64,000 nt of DNA. It comes from Brevundimonas sp. (GTDB lineage: Bacteria; Pseudomonadota; Alphaproteobacteria; Caulobacterales; Caulobacteraceae). Where the stretch lies: positions 496,001 to 560,000 of the forward strand of contig NZ_JACVCG010000001.1 of the NCBI RefSeq assembly GCF_016742135.1. Reading direction: 5' to 3'. Position numbers and translations under genes: made by a program. Position 1 is the stretch's first letter. Each line of letters opens with the position of its first letter. This document shows, one piece after another, positions 34,229 to 42,316 of this stretch. The notes below the pieces were generated by a model. The model saw only the letters and a program-made list of their open reading frames with translations. It ran no database searches and had not been told where the DNA came from.

Positions 34229-34719
34229 CACGAGCGGTGATGCTGCTGGGAAAGCTGCGGGCGGCCTCGCGTTTGCCCCTGCCCCTGATCGCCCTGATCC
34301 CCGTCGCATGGCTTCTGATCGGAGCCGCCGCGACGCTGGTGGCGGTTGCGCCGTTCCGACGGATCGCCCCGCTGCTCGGACGCAATATGGGCGCGGCGGC
34401 CCTTGCGCCGATCGGCTCGGCAAAGGAGCTCGACAGGGCCGTGCTGATCGCGCGCGCGATCAGCTTTGCTGCCCGCTATATGCCGCTCAGGTCGGACTGC
34501 CTGCCCCAGGCGATCGCCGGCGTGGCCCTCTGCCGTCTGCTGAGGGTGCCCTATGCGGCCTATTTCGGGGCCTCGACGTTTGTGCCCGGGCGGCAGGGCC
34601 AACTGCTCGCGCATGCCTGGCTCCAGTGCGGACCGGTGGTCATCACCGGCGGGCGCGGCAGTTTCGGCGCGTACGGTGTCGTCGCCTGTTTCGTGTCGCC
34701 ACACCCCCGCTATCCCTGA
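34219..34719 (+). CDS. Lasso peptide biosynthesis B2-type (McjB C-terminal/transglutaminase-like) protein
   Basis: A 166-residue protein of the family that removes leader peptides in lasso and related RiPP pathways. After two hydrophobic helices it shows AARYMPLRSDCLPQAIAG with the presumed catalytic Cys94, the LRVPYAAYFGA segment, and LLAHAWLQCGPVVITGG with His132. An acidic third triad residue would be expected further on, but no Asp or Glu occurs between His132 and the C-terminus, so activity is uncertain. No lasso cyclase (asparagine-synthetase-like) or PqqD-like B1 gene is nearby. The start overlaps the previous gene by 10 bases and the stop overlaps the next start (TGATG). Confidence 0.75.
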   Translation: MAVTRAVMLLGKLRAASRLPLPLIALIPVAWLLIGAAATLVAVAPFRRIAPLLGRNMGAAALAPIGSAKELDRAVLIARAISFAARYMPLRSDCLPQAIAGVALCRLLRVPYAAYFGASTFVPGRQGQLLAHAWLQCGPVVITGGRGSFGAYGVVACFVSPHPRYP

Positions 34720-35060
34720 TGGCGCGGGTGAAGGGGGACGTGATGATCGAGTGGCAGGAAAGCCCGAAGGGCCGCATCGCCTACGCCGCTCGGCTTGAGT
34801 TGGCGGTTGCAGCGCTCGCAAGGCAACCGGGGTCCCCCCGCCTGCTCGCGGGACGGCAGTACCCGGGCCGGTGCGCTTGAGCTCGGCGATGCGACCAGAT
34901 TCTTCCCGGATTTGAACCGTGCTGGGATCGGGTCTGGCTGAAGCCCCGCGCAGGCTGGCTGACGCTGATCCCGTCGCACATGTTCCATGACGTCATTCCC
35001 ACGGGTACGCGTGAGCCGCGCATTTCGACTGCGGCCGATCTCACCCCGGTCTGGGCTTAA
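34719..35060 (+). pseudogene. Remnant of a TPR/2OG-Fe(II) oxygenase (PF13759-like C-terminus) with in-frame TGA
   Basis: The frame starting at ATG 34719, overlapping the B2-like stop, encodes 53 residues (a TPR-like ARLELAVAALARQPGSPRLLA) and hits TGA at 34878. The same frame then continues open to TAA 35058 and encodes WLKPRAGWLTLIPSHMFHDV and EPRISTAADLTPVWA, which match the C-terminal end of TIGR02466/PF13759 oxygenases, including the distal iron-binding His and the Arg that binds 2-oxoglutarate. The middle of the enzyme, including the HxD motif, is missing. It reads as an internally deleted gene broken by a stop. Confidence 0.55.
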
Positions 35061-35176
35061 CAGGACGAGACGGTGAGGGGCGACTTTCCGCCGGGGCCCG
35101 CCTGCCATCAGGACTTCTGTCCCTGCTCACGACCACTGCGACGCTAAATAATCGTTGATATTCAATAATTCAGGCG

Positions 35177-35267
<91 letters not shown>

Positions 35268-35348
35268 GCGGGGCCGTCGTGTTCTGGTCGAACGGACGGC
35301 TTCTCTAGTCGGACAGGGGCCGCGCCGCAAGAGGCCACGACCGCGATT

Positions 35349-36308
35349 TCAGCGCAGCGCGGGCAGGGGCAGGCCCAGGGTCTGGCCGTCGAGCGGATCG
35401 ACGGCGCTGCGGGTGAACAGCTCGGCCGGGCGACCGCCGGTGCCGGTGCTGAACCGGCCCGTGGGGCTGACCAGACCGGTGCGTTCGACGCCCCTGCGGA
35501 AATTCTGCTTGTGCAGGGATATGCCGGTGATGGCTTCGGCCGCGCGCTGCAGATCGGACAGGGTGAAGACGGGCGGTACCAGGTCGAACAGGACAGGGCG
35601 GTAGCGCAGCTTGCTCCGCAGCCGACCGAGACCCGTGGCAAGGATTCGCCGGTGGTCCGAGGCCATGGGGGCACCGGAGGGCAGGGTCGACCGGTCGCGG
35701 TCCGCGTCACGAGCGGCCTCCTGCACCAGACCGGCCTCATAGAGCAGTTCGTAACGCTCGAGAACACGGCTGTCGCTCCAGCGCTGGTCCGCCGGGGTGG
35801 CGAACAGGGAATCGACGCGGGCGCGGCGTCGCGGGTCGGCCTCGGCCCAGGTGTCGAGGGCACCGTCCAGCGGACCCAGCGAAGGGGGGCGTCCCTGACG
35901 GTGATCTTCCCAGGGAAAGAAGTCGAGCACGGGCCGCCAGCGGGCCTCGCTGCCCAGGCGGACGATGGGGCCGGTGTCCGCCGCATCGGCGGTCAGCGCC
36001 AGATAGCCGACCGAGACCTCGCGCAGGCGCTCGGGCCCCGGCGTGGCGCGGGGCGAGGCGCGTCCGAGGTCGCCAAAGGTGTACAGCTGTTCCACATAGC
36101 CCGGACGAAAGCCGGTCTGGGCGGTGACGAAGGCCCGGAGGGCCAGCTCGAAGGTGCGGTCCCGTGCCGGATCGAAGGGGCCGAAGGGCAGGGCGGCGGA
36201 GCCGTCTTCCGCCCGCGTGGTCAGAACGACCGCTTCCCCCAGTCGAAGGCCCATCACCACGGCCGAAAGGCCGATGCGGATGCCGGTGGGTGGAGCGGGC
36301 TCGGCCAT
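35349..36308 (-). CDS. NrtR-like regulator with degenerate Nudix domain
   Basis: A 319-residue protein with an N-terminal Nudix-like fold (residues about 8-150) and a C-terminal winged helix (FTLSDLQRAAEAITGISLHKQNFRR, then FSTGTGGRPAELF) as in NrtR, the ADP-ribose-responsive repressor of NAD metabolism. The Nudix box is degenerate: where REx2EExG is expected the sequence reads ELALRAFVTAQTG, so it probably binds rather than hydrolyses its nucleotide ligand. Start ATG 36308 lies just after the HD gene stop (36311), suggesting co-transcription. The target genes are not evident in the window. Confidence 0.78.
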   Translation of the reverse strand: MAEPAPPTGIRIGLSAVVMGLRLGEAVVLTTRAEDGSAALPFGPFDPARDRTFELALRAFVTAQTGFRPGYVEQLYTFGDLGRASPRATPGPERLREVSVGYLALTADAADTGPIVRLGSEARWRPVLDFFPWEDHRQGRPPSLGPLDGALDTWAEADPRRRARVDSLFATPADQRWSDSRVLERYELLYEAGLVQEAARDADRDRSTLPSGAPMASDHRRILATGLGRLRSKLRYRPVLFDLVPPVFTLSDLQRAAEAITGISLHKQNFRRGVERTGLVSPTGRFSTGTGGRPAELFTRSAVDPLDGQTLGLPLPALR

Positions 36309-36310
36309 GG

Positions 36311-36988
36311 TCAGCTTCGGCGCCCGCCGGCGCGACGAGGCACCTTTGGCGTCCAAGGCGCGGGCCTGGGCGCGGCTGCGGCATCCCGGGCGGCGATCAG
36401 GGCATGGTAGCGGTCCATATAGCGCGCCTGGGCGACAGAGGCGGGCTCGGGCCGGATCTCGAGGTCATAGCCGACGGGGGGACGTCCAAAGAATCCGAGC
36501 GCCTCGCTCTTGCTGAAGCCGGCCAGCTGGGTCGCTTCGAAATAGGCGCAGGCCTTGTCGGCCGTCTTGATCAGGGTCTTGATGGCGCGCGGGGTTTTGG
36601 CGGGAAGACCGAACCGGAGGTGAATGGCCGTCTCCAGACGGCTTTCGAAGTCCTTGTAGTTTACGCCGAGCGCCGATTTGAACGGCGAGATCATGTCGCC
36701 GATCACATATTCCGAAGCATCGTGCAGCAGGGCGGAGAGCAACCACCCGGGCTCGATGTCGGGCTCGATATGGGCGACGATCTCCTGAACGATCACGCTG
36801 TGCTGGGCGACGGAAAAGGCATGGTCGCCCACTGTCTGGCCGTTCCATCGGGCCACCCGGGCCAGCCCATGGGCGATGTCCTCGATCTCGATGTCGAAGG
36901 GCGAGGGGTCGAGCAGGTCAAGCCGCCGCCCGGACAACATGCGTTGCCAGGCGCGGGGCGCGCGGGAGGAGGATGAGCGGTCAGCCAA
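36311..36988 (-). CDS. HD-domain phosphohydrolase, YfbR-like
   Basis: A 225-residue HD-superfamily protein related to the 5'-deoxynucleotidase YfbR. Metal ligands are seen in AQHSVIVQEIV and ALLHDASEYVIGDM (H...HD), with a later TADKACAYFEA segment supplying the distal Asp. A TTG start at 36988 is chosen: AAAGGA lies about seven bases upstream, and the RAWQRMLSGRRLDLLDPSP stretch it includes is typical of this subfamily; ATG 36940 would cut it off. Co-directional with, and two bases from, the NrtR-like gene. A role in nucleotide-pool or NAD-related metabolism is inferred. Confidence 0.8.
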   Translation of the reverse strand: MADRSSSSRAPRAWQRMLSGRRLDLLDPSPFDIEIEDIAHGLARVARWNGQTVGDHAFSVAQHSVIVQEIVAHIEPDIEPGWLLSALLHDASEYVIGDMISPFKSALGVNYKDFESRLETAIHLRFGLPAKTPRAIKTLIKTADKACAYFEATQLAGFSKSEALGFFGRPPVGYDLEIRPEPASVAQARYMDRYHALIAARDAAAAPRPAPWTPKVPRRAGGRRS

Positions 36989-37059
36989 GTCGGTTCCTTT
37001 GATCAGGCGGTCAGGTGACCGATCCTGAGCCTCGGATCAAGGGGCCGGATGGATTCGAC

Positions 37060-37881
37060 CTATTCCCCGACGTTCAGCGTCAGGAGGTCGCGGGCGTCCT
37101 CCAGCAGAGGGTCCCGGCGGGTTTCCTTGGCGCGGACCACAGCGATCACCAGCGGTCCGCCCGCGGGGCCGCGGGCTTCATATCCGACAAGCCGCCAGCC
37201 CAACCCCTGCGTCTGCCCATCGGTGATCAGCCAGGTGGCGCGCGTGGCATCCCCCGCCGCGCGGGTGCGGATCATGGCACCGTCAGCCGCGGCCTGTATG
37301 TTGACGCTGTCGTCCCCGGAGCTTCCCTCGATCTTGACGCTGGAGGTGCTGTCATTGGCGTCGATGGTCACGCCGCCGATGCGGATGCGGGCGCGGTCGC
37401 CATCGGCATTAATCGACAGGCCAGGGACATTGACCTGGGCTTTGTCACCTTCGGCCTGGACGCGCATCCCGGGTGCCTCGACCGTGGCGCTGTCCGGCCC
37501 GGGCGTTCCTGCGCGCGGCTCGGTCCTGGACGAAGCCTCGATGGCCGCGATGGTTTGGGGCATGTCCGCAGACAGGCGGTCCTCGAAAGCCTTCAGCACC
37601 GCATCCGGGGAGGCGCCGTCCAGCGGCTGGAGATGCAGGGTGACCTCGGAGCCCCGCGGACCGGCGTACACGCAGACCGTGCCGCCGTGCTGGGCCGTAC
37701 CCTTGCGTGTCAGGCTGCCCTGGGTCTGGGGGCACTGAAGGGTCTGGACGACCTTGAGCACACCCTTGTTCGCGCCGCCTTCGCGGGTGGTGGTGATGCG
37801 GATCGAGTCATCCCCGCAGGCGGCAAGGCCGGTGGAGGCCAGCAGGAGACTACCGATGATCAGGGTGGGCGTACGTTTCAT
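37060..37881 (-). CDS. Predicted lipoprotein of unknown function
   Basis: A 273-residue exported protein. The start MKRTPTLIIGSLLL with lipobox ASTGLAAC indicates processing to a lipoprotein. The mature part has a 100-residue N-terminal domain with two cysteines (TLQCPQTQ, TVCVYAG), then a low-complexity beta-rich stretch in which short segments alternate (INADGDRARIRIGGVTIDAND, VKIEGSSGDDSVNIQA), like an adhesin-type or polymer repeat. I do not recognise the family. AAGAGG about eight bases before ATG 37881 supports the start over an upstream one. Monocistronic, between the HD gene and the MoxR gene. Confidence 0.72.
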   Translation of the reverse strand: MKRTPTLIIGSLLLASTGLAACGDDSIRITTTREGGANKGVLKVVQTLQCPQTQGSLTRKGTAQHGGTVCVYAGPRGSEVTLHLQPLDGASPDAVLKAFEDRLSADMPQTIAAIEASSRTEPRAGTPGPDSATVEAPGMRVQAEGDKAQVNVPGLSINADGDRARIRIGGVTIDANDSTSSVKIEGSSGDDSVNIQAAADGAMIRTRAAGDATRATWLITDGQTQGLGWRLVGYEARGPAGGPLVIAVVRAKETRRDPLLEDARDLLTLNVGE

Positions 37882-37952
37882 CAACACGTCCTCTTCGATC
37901 CCCATCCTGCTTCGCGGGGGGCAGAAATCCAGTGAAATCGCGGTAAGCCGAC

Positions 37953-38813
37953 TCAGCCGCCCGGTCGGGCCCCTTCCCGGCGACTGAGGAAGGCCAGGCG
38001 CTCGAACAGATGGACGTCCTGCTCATTCTTGAGCAAGGCCCCGTGCAGGGGCGGAATGAGCTTTGAGCCACTGGTTTCACGCAGGGTGGCCGGATCGATG
38101 TCATCGACCAGCAGCAATTTGAGCCAGTCGAGCAGTTCGGAGGTGGATGGCTTCTTCTTGAGACCGGGCGTGTCGCGGATTTCGTAGAAGGTACGAAGGG
38201 CCTCGGACACCAGACGTGGTTTGATGTCCGGGAAGTGCACGTCGACGATCGACTTCAGTGTCTCGGCATCTGGGAAGCGGATGTAGTGGAAGAAGCACCG
38301 CCGCAGGAAGGCGTCGGGCAGTTCCTTTTCATTATTCGAAGTGATGATGACGACCGGCCGGGTGTCGGCCCGGATGGTTTCGCCGGTTTCCTGCACGAAG
38401 AATTCCATGCGATCGAGTTCCTGGAGCAGGTCGTTGGGGAACTCGATATCGGCCTTGTCGATCTCGTCGATCAGCAGGACGGGACGTTTCGCGGCCGTGA
38501 AGGCCTCCCACAGCTTTCCGGGTTTCAGATAGTTGCGCACGTCATGCACGCGCGCGTCGCCGAGCTGGCTGTCGCGCAGCCGGCTGACGGCATCGTACTC
38601 ATAGAGGCCGTTGTGAGCCTTGGTCGTGGATTTAATGTGCCAGGTGATCAGGGGGGCATCCAGGGCCTTGGCCAGTTCATAGGCAAGGACTGTCTTGCCC
38701 GTGCCGGGCTCGCCCTTGACCAGCAGCGGGCGTTCCAGTGCCACGGCGGCATTGACAGCCACCTTGAGGTCCTCGGTGGCGATGTAGCGCTGCGTGCCCG
38801 CAAATCGGCTCAT
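37953..38813 (-). CDS. MoxR-family AAA+ ATPase
   Basis: A 286-residue AAA+ ATPase. Walker A is VKGEPGTGKTVLA near residue 32, Walker B is PVLLIDEIDKAD near residue 110, sensor 1 is VVIITSNNEKELPDAFLRRC. MoxR ATPases work as chaperones with VWA-domain partners to insert cofactors or remodel complexes. The usual partner (a CoxE/VWA protein) would lie downstream at about 37.9 kb but is absent there; the next gene is a lipoprotein. ATG 38813 (MSRFAGTQRYI) follows GGAAGGG, which is part of a hairpin. Full length for this family. Confidence 0.9.
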   Translation of the reverse strand: MSRFAGTQRYIATEDLKVAVNAAVALERPLLVKGEPGTGKTVLAYELAKALDAPLITWHIKSTTKAHNGLYEYDAVSRLRDSQLGDARVHDVRNYLKPGKLWEAFTAAKRPVLLIDEIDKADIEFPNDLLQELDRMEFFVQETGETIRADTRPVVIITSNNEKELPDAFLRRCFFHYIRFPDAETLKSIVDVHFPDIKPRLVSEALRTFYEIRDTPGLKKKPSTSELLDWLKLLLVDDIDPATLRETSGSKLIPPLHGALLKNEQDVHLFERLAFLSRREGARPGG

Positions 38814-38823
38814 GAACGGCGGT

Positions 38824-38848
38824 CCCTTCCGGTGTGATCCCGGAAGGG
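38824..38848 (-). promoter_or_regulatory. Hairpin covering the moxR ribosome-binding site
   Basis: CCCTTCCGG and CCGGAAGGG form a perfect nine-base stem around a seven-base loop, ending 10 bases before the moxR ATG. On the transcript the GGAAGGG arm is the ribosome site, so the hairpin would hide it. A thermometer-like or attenuating role is possible; there is no T-run. Confidence 0.4.
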
Positions 38849-38880
38849 TGGTAGCCGATGGGCGCTCAGGTGAACAGGGA

Positions 38881-39084
38881 TCAGGTGATCCGCTTGGGTG
38901 TCGGCGGATCGCTGGCGGGGAAGCTTTCCTCCAGGGCCTCATCCTGAAGGGCGTCCTGACGACTCTCCGACTCCGACAGTCGGTCTTTCAGCTGATCCGG
39001 TTTGCCGGATTCCCGTTCGACCTTGCGGGCATAGGGGGCGTCGGCATCGTGGTCATCTTTGGTGGGCCGGTTGCTGTTGGTCAT
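38881..39084 (-). CDS. Small hydrophilic protein with ALEESFPASDPP motif
   Basis: A 67-residue highly charged protein. Its C-terminal DEALEESFPASDPPTP motif recurs in many small uncharacterised proteobacterial proteins, which supports it being real. No membrane segment or catalytic motif. Its ATG overlaps the stop of the upstream acidic protein (ATGA), so the two are co-translated, and it lies 67 bases upstream of the moxR-type gene. Function unknown. Confidence 0.7.
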   Translation of the reverse strand: MTNSNRPTKDDHDADAPYARKVERESGKPDQLKDRLSESESRQDALQDEALEESFPASDPPTPKRIT

Positions 39085-39473
39085 GCGGGTGTCCTGTCTG
39101 ATGAGGGGGCGTCCTCGTCGGGGCCGTAGCCGAGGACTTCGATATCGTCGTCGTCGAGCCTGCGGGCCTCCCAGTGCGCGGCACTGGACTGGGCACCACG
39201 CCGGTTTCGCATCAGGCCGTCATAGACCAGTTCGACCTCGTCCGACCCGGCCTCGACCGGCCCTTCCAGGTCATCGTCATCAAGCGCCGCAAGGTCGACG
39301 AGGTCATTCTCGTCCTCGTCATCCTCACCCGCATCGCCCTCTCTCTGGGTGACGTCCAGCACATCGTCGGCTTCGTCGGGCAGGATGTCACCGTCGCCCT
39401 CGTCGTCGATGTGGGTCTCGTCGAAGGTTTCGGACTGGTCCTGTTCGTCAGGGGTGTTTTCGGGGGGTGTCAT
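39081..39473 (-). CDS. Acidic protein of unknown function
   Basis: A 130-residue, strongly acidic protein with long Asp/Glu runs (GEDDEDENDLVDLAALDDDDLEG), probably intrinsically disordered, and a more ordered C-terminus (VELVYDGLMRNRRGAQSSAAHWEARRLDDDDIEVLGYGPDE). AGGAG five bases before ATG 39473 and the ATGA overlap with the next gene support it as coding. No family recognised. Confidence 0.65.
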   Translation of the reverse strand: MTPPENTPDEQDQSETFDETHIDDEGDGDILPDEADDVLDVTQREGDAGEDDEDENDLVDLAALDDDDLEGPVEAGSDEVELVYDGLMRNRRGAQSSAAHWEARRLDDDDIEVLGYGPDEDAPSSDRTPA

Positions 39474-39522
39474 CGCTGTCTCCTGTCGGGGAGAGAACGC
39501 GACGTATGCCAGCCCCGTTCCG

Positions 39523-41304
39523 TCAGCCGGAGGCTCTTTCTGCCAAGGCCGCGGCGACGTCCCGGATGGCCTGATCCCAGCCATCGAAGGTCCGGCTGAA
39601 GGTGCGCGCGTGGGGATAGAAGGGGTACCGGTCGGTTCCCAGCAGGTGCCAGTCATCCGGCGCGTAGATCAGCCACGTCTCGGCCCCGACAGCGGCGGCG
39701 ATGTTGGTGCCGGCGATGCCGGGCCCGATGACAACGTCCATGGCCAGGGACAGGGCGGCCAGATCCTCAAGGTCATCCTTGAGATTGATCGGCGGCGTCC
39801 ACAGGCTGACGCCGGCGGCCTCGGCGGCGGCCAGGTCGGCACTGACGTCCCCGCACTGCAGATTGACCATGACGCAGCCCGGGGTGGTCAGCACGGGCTT
39901 CCACCGCTCGAAGCTGGAGAAGTAGCGGGCGCGCACGCCGTTCAGGACCAGACTCTTCCAGTGAAGGCCGACTTTGAGGCCCGGGCCCAGGGCTTCGACC
40001 TCGGCCTTCCAGTGGGCGACGCGCGCAGGGTCGGCGACCAGATAGCCCGTCCGGTCTGGGAAGGCGGCCACTGTCGGACGGAAAACCGGCATCAGACTGG
40101 CCATCGGCACCCACGCGTCGGCGGACGGCGCATCGTCGCCCTCCATGAAGGGGATGTAGCGATAAAGACGGCCTTCCATCCTGACGGCGCGGTGCCCGCC
40201 GACAATCGCCTGCGGGAAGCTGCGCTGGAAGAGGTCGATCAGCCGGGGTTCGACGGCGATGATGACCTGCCCCTCGGGCCCGACGGCCTCGATCAGATCG
40301 CCGAGGGCGGTGCCGAACACCATTTCGTCTGCGATGCCCTGTTCGCCCACCACCAGCAGACGTCGGCCCCGGGCGGGCTGGGTCTCGGGATCCCATCGCG
40401 GCATGTCGACCACGGCGTGCATGGCCTCGGGCATGTCGGGGCTGAGGCGGATCTCATAATCGGCCCATCCGCCCGGAAGGTCACCGGCTCCCAGGCGCAG
40501 AAGGGCGCGAGCCATGGTCATCATGGCGGTCTCATAGCCCGGCTCGGCCCCGGGGAAGGCGGCGTCGATGTCGGCCAGCGCTCCCTCCAGGTCGCCCAGC
40601 GGCTGGCGGACATTGGCGCGATTGTAGCGGGCCTTGGAGAATTCGGGGTCGAGGCGCAGGGCTTCCTCAAAGAAGGTCAGGGCGGTCGCCATGTCGCCCT
40701 GGTCGCTCTGAACAGTGCCGAGGGTGTTCCAGAGCAAGGCGCTGCCCGGTTCCACCTGGATCATGTCACGCAGTACATCCACGGCTTCGGCATAACGATT
40801 CATGTCGCGCAGTACGCAGGCCAGGTTGTTGGTGGCGTCGACATGGCCGGGTTCCACAGCCAGAAATTTGCGCAGCAGCTTTTCGGCGATCTCGGGTTGT
40901 CCCAGGCGCTGGGCCAGGCGGCTGAGGTCATGGGCGATATTGTTCTCGTCCGGCATCAGGGCGAGGGCCGCTTCATAGGCCGACAGGGCCTGGGCCAGAT
41001 GGCCCGACTTCTCCTGACAGATGGCCAGAACATGCCAGGCGAGGCCGCTCTTCTCGTCGATCTTCAGAACCTCGAGGCAGCGTTCCGCCCCGCGTGTGTA
41101 GTCCTGCATACGCACGGCCGCGACGGCGGATTTCAGCAACTCGACCATGCGGCGCTGGGTGCGCGCCGAGCCCGCTCGTCCCGACAGCTTTCGCGACAGG
41201 CGGTTAAGGGCGTCGGTGGAGGCGGCGTCGCCCGCCACTCCCTGGGCGACGGCGAAGGGGCCGTGGGCAATCGGGGTGTCGGCATCAAGAGCGGGGAGGG
41301 TCAT
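39523..41304 (-). CDS. flbA: TPR protein with glycosyltransferase-like C-terminus, FlbA-like
   Basis: A 593-residue protein. Residues about 45-280 hold tandem TPRs (AWHVLAICQEKSGHLAQALSAYEAAL, LWNTLGTVQSDQGDMATALTFFEEAL and others). The C-terminal half has a Rossmann-like pattern (RRLLVVGEQGIADEMVFG; LKVGLHWKSL; AMDVVIGPGIAGTNIAAAVGAETWLIY) seen in TPR-coupled glycosyltransferase-like proteins. Size, architecture and position divergent from flbT match FlbA of Caulobacter, a flagellum-related protein implicated in flagellin modification or expression. The start at 41304 leaves a 141-base divergent gap to flbT. The gene symbol rests on synteny and is moderate. Confidence 0.75.
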   Translation of the reverse strand: MTLPALDADTPIAHGPFAVAQGVAGDAASTDALNRLSRKLSGRAGSARTQRRMVELLKSAVAAVRMQDYTRGAERCLEVLKIDEKSGLAWHVLAICQEKSGHLAQALSAYEAALALMPDENNIAHDLSRLAQRLGQPEIAEKLLRKFLAVEPGHVDATNNLACVLRDMNRYAEAVDVLRDMIQVEPGSALLWNTLGTVQSDQGDMATALTFFEEALRLDPEFSKARYNRANVRQPLGDLEGALADIDAAFPGAEPGYETAMMTMARALLRLGAGDLPGGWADYEIRLSPDMPEAMHAVVDMPRWDPETQPARGRRLLVVGEQGIADEMVFGTALGDLIEAVGPEGQVIIAVEPRLIDLFQRSFPQAIVGGHRAVRMEGRLYRYIPFMEGDDAPSADAWVPMASLMPVFRPTVAAFPDRTGYLVADPARVAHWKAEVEALGPGLKVGLHWKSLVLNGVRARYFSSFERWKPVLTTPGCVMVNLQCGDVSADLAAAEAAGVSLWTPPINLKDDLEDLAALSLAMDVVIGPGIAGTNIAAAVGAETWLIYAPDDWHLLGTDRYPFYPHARTFSRTFDGWDQAIRDVAAALAERASG

Positions 41305-41445
41305 GCGGAGCGGACTTTTCGTGGCGGGGTTTCGCCGCCAGTCTGACCGGGGCTTCACAACACACGGTTAACCACGACTGTTTAGAGGCTTTTGGAGACC
41401 GCCGCGCTAGTTCGCAGGGGCGGGACTGAAGGGGAGGCCCGCCCG

Positions 41446-41871
41446 ATGCCGCTGAAACTGTCCTTGAAGCCGGGTGAACGTTTCGTGCTGAACGGCGCCG
41501 TGGTCCAGAACGGGGATCGCCGCAGTGTTCTGGTTCTGCAGAACAAGGCCAGCGTGCTGCGCGAGAAGGACATCATGCAGCCGGACGAAGTCAACACGCC
41601 GGCCCGCCGCATCTATTTCCCCGTCATGATGATGTATCTGGACGAGGCGGCGGCCCCCAAGTTCCATGATGAATTCACCTTGCGGGTCAGCGAGTTCATG
41701 AGCGCGACGCGCAATCCCGAAGCGATGGCGGATTGCGTCGCGGCGTCGCGGCATGTCCTGGCGCGCGAATATTACAAGGCGCTGATGACGGCGCGGAAAC
41801 TGATCGAATACGAAGAGCAAAGGTTGGGTCATGTCGCTTCAGGCGTACAGCAAGGCCGCGACGCGGACTGA
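41446..41871 (+). CDS. flbT: Flagellin expression regulator FlbT
   Basis: A 141-residue post-transcriptional regulator. In Caulobacter FlbT binds the 5' untranslated region of flagellin mRNA and promotes its decay until the hook-basal body is finished. The family signature is seen in [21 protein letters not shown] and [26 protein letters not shown] 41446 follows a GGGGAGG tract. It overlaps flaF by 41 bases, so the two opposing regulators are co-translated. Confidence 0.95.
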   Translation: MPLKLSLKPGERFVLNGAVVQNGDRRSVLVLQNKASVLREKDIMQPDEVNTPARRIYFPVMMMYLDEAAAPKFHDEFTLRVSEFMSATRNPEAMADCVAASRHVLAREYYKALMTARKLIEYEEQRLGHVASGVQQGRDAD

Positions 41872-42196
41872 AACCCCGCGTGAGATGGAATACCGGCTGT
41901 TCGGCCAGGTAACGCGGGCCCTGATGCAGGCGGCGCAGGCGGATCCGTCGGATGTCGCCACCCGCATTGACGCCCTGGACTGGAACCGTCGTGTTTGGTC
42001 TGCCCTGGCGACTGACTGTTCGGATCCCGGCAACGCCATGGGCGAGGCCCTGCGTGCCCAGATCATCTCGATCAGCCTGTTCGTCAGCCGTCACAGCTCT
42101 CAGATCATGCGCGGCGAGGAGGATTTCGAGCCGCTGATCGATATCAACCGCATGATCATGCAGGGCCTGGCCCCGCCTGCGTCGGAAGCTGCCTGA
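41831..42196 (+). CDS. flaF: Flagellin biosynthesis regulator FlaF
   Basis: A 121-residue FlaF-family protein needed for flagellin synthesis or secretion in alphaproteobacteria, acting opposite to FlbT. Typical segments: [39 protein letters not shown] and [20 protein letters not shown]. It begins 41 bases inside flbT and is followed by the flagellin gene after a 186-base control region. Confidence 0.95.
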   Translation: MSLQAYSKAATRTETPREMEYRLFGQVTRALMQAAQADPSDVATRIDALDWNRRVWSALATDCSDPGNAMGEALRAQIISISLFVSRHSSQIMRGEEDFEPLIDINRMIMQGLAPPASEAA

Positions 42197-42289
42197 TCCT
42201 TATTGCCGACCCGGAAGCTCTTGCCGGTCGAGGCGCCTCCCTCTTGGAAAAAACCGTTTGAAATCATGCCGCAAGGGCCCCGGCCTCGG

Positions 42290-42305
42290 CGGCATTTTTC
42301 TTGCC
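42290..42305 (+). promoter_or_regulatory. Sigma-54 promoter of the flagellin gene
   Basis: CGGCAT-N5-TTGCC fits the sigma-54 -24/-12 consensus (TGGCAC-N5-TTGCA), with invariant GG at 42291-42292 and GC at 42303-42304 at the required 12-base register. It lies 78 bases before the flagellin start and fits class-IV control by an NtrC-type activator (FlbD in Caulobacter). Confidence 0.75.
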
Positions 42306-42316
42306 TGTGCGGGGGT

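Noticed and set aside
34878..34880. TGA as a selenocysteine codon in the oxygenase remnant
   Set aside because: The catalytic middle of the protein is missing and no SECIS-like hairpin follows, so decay explains it better.
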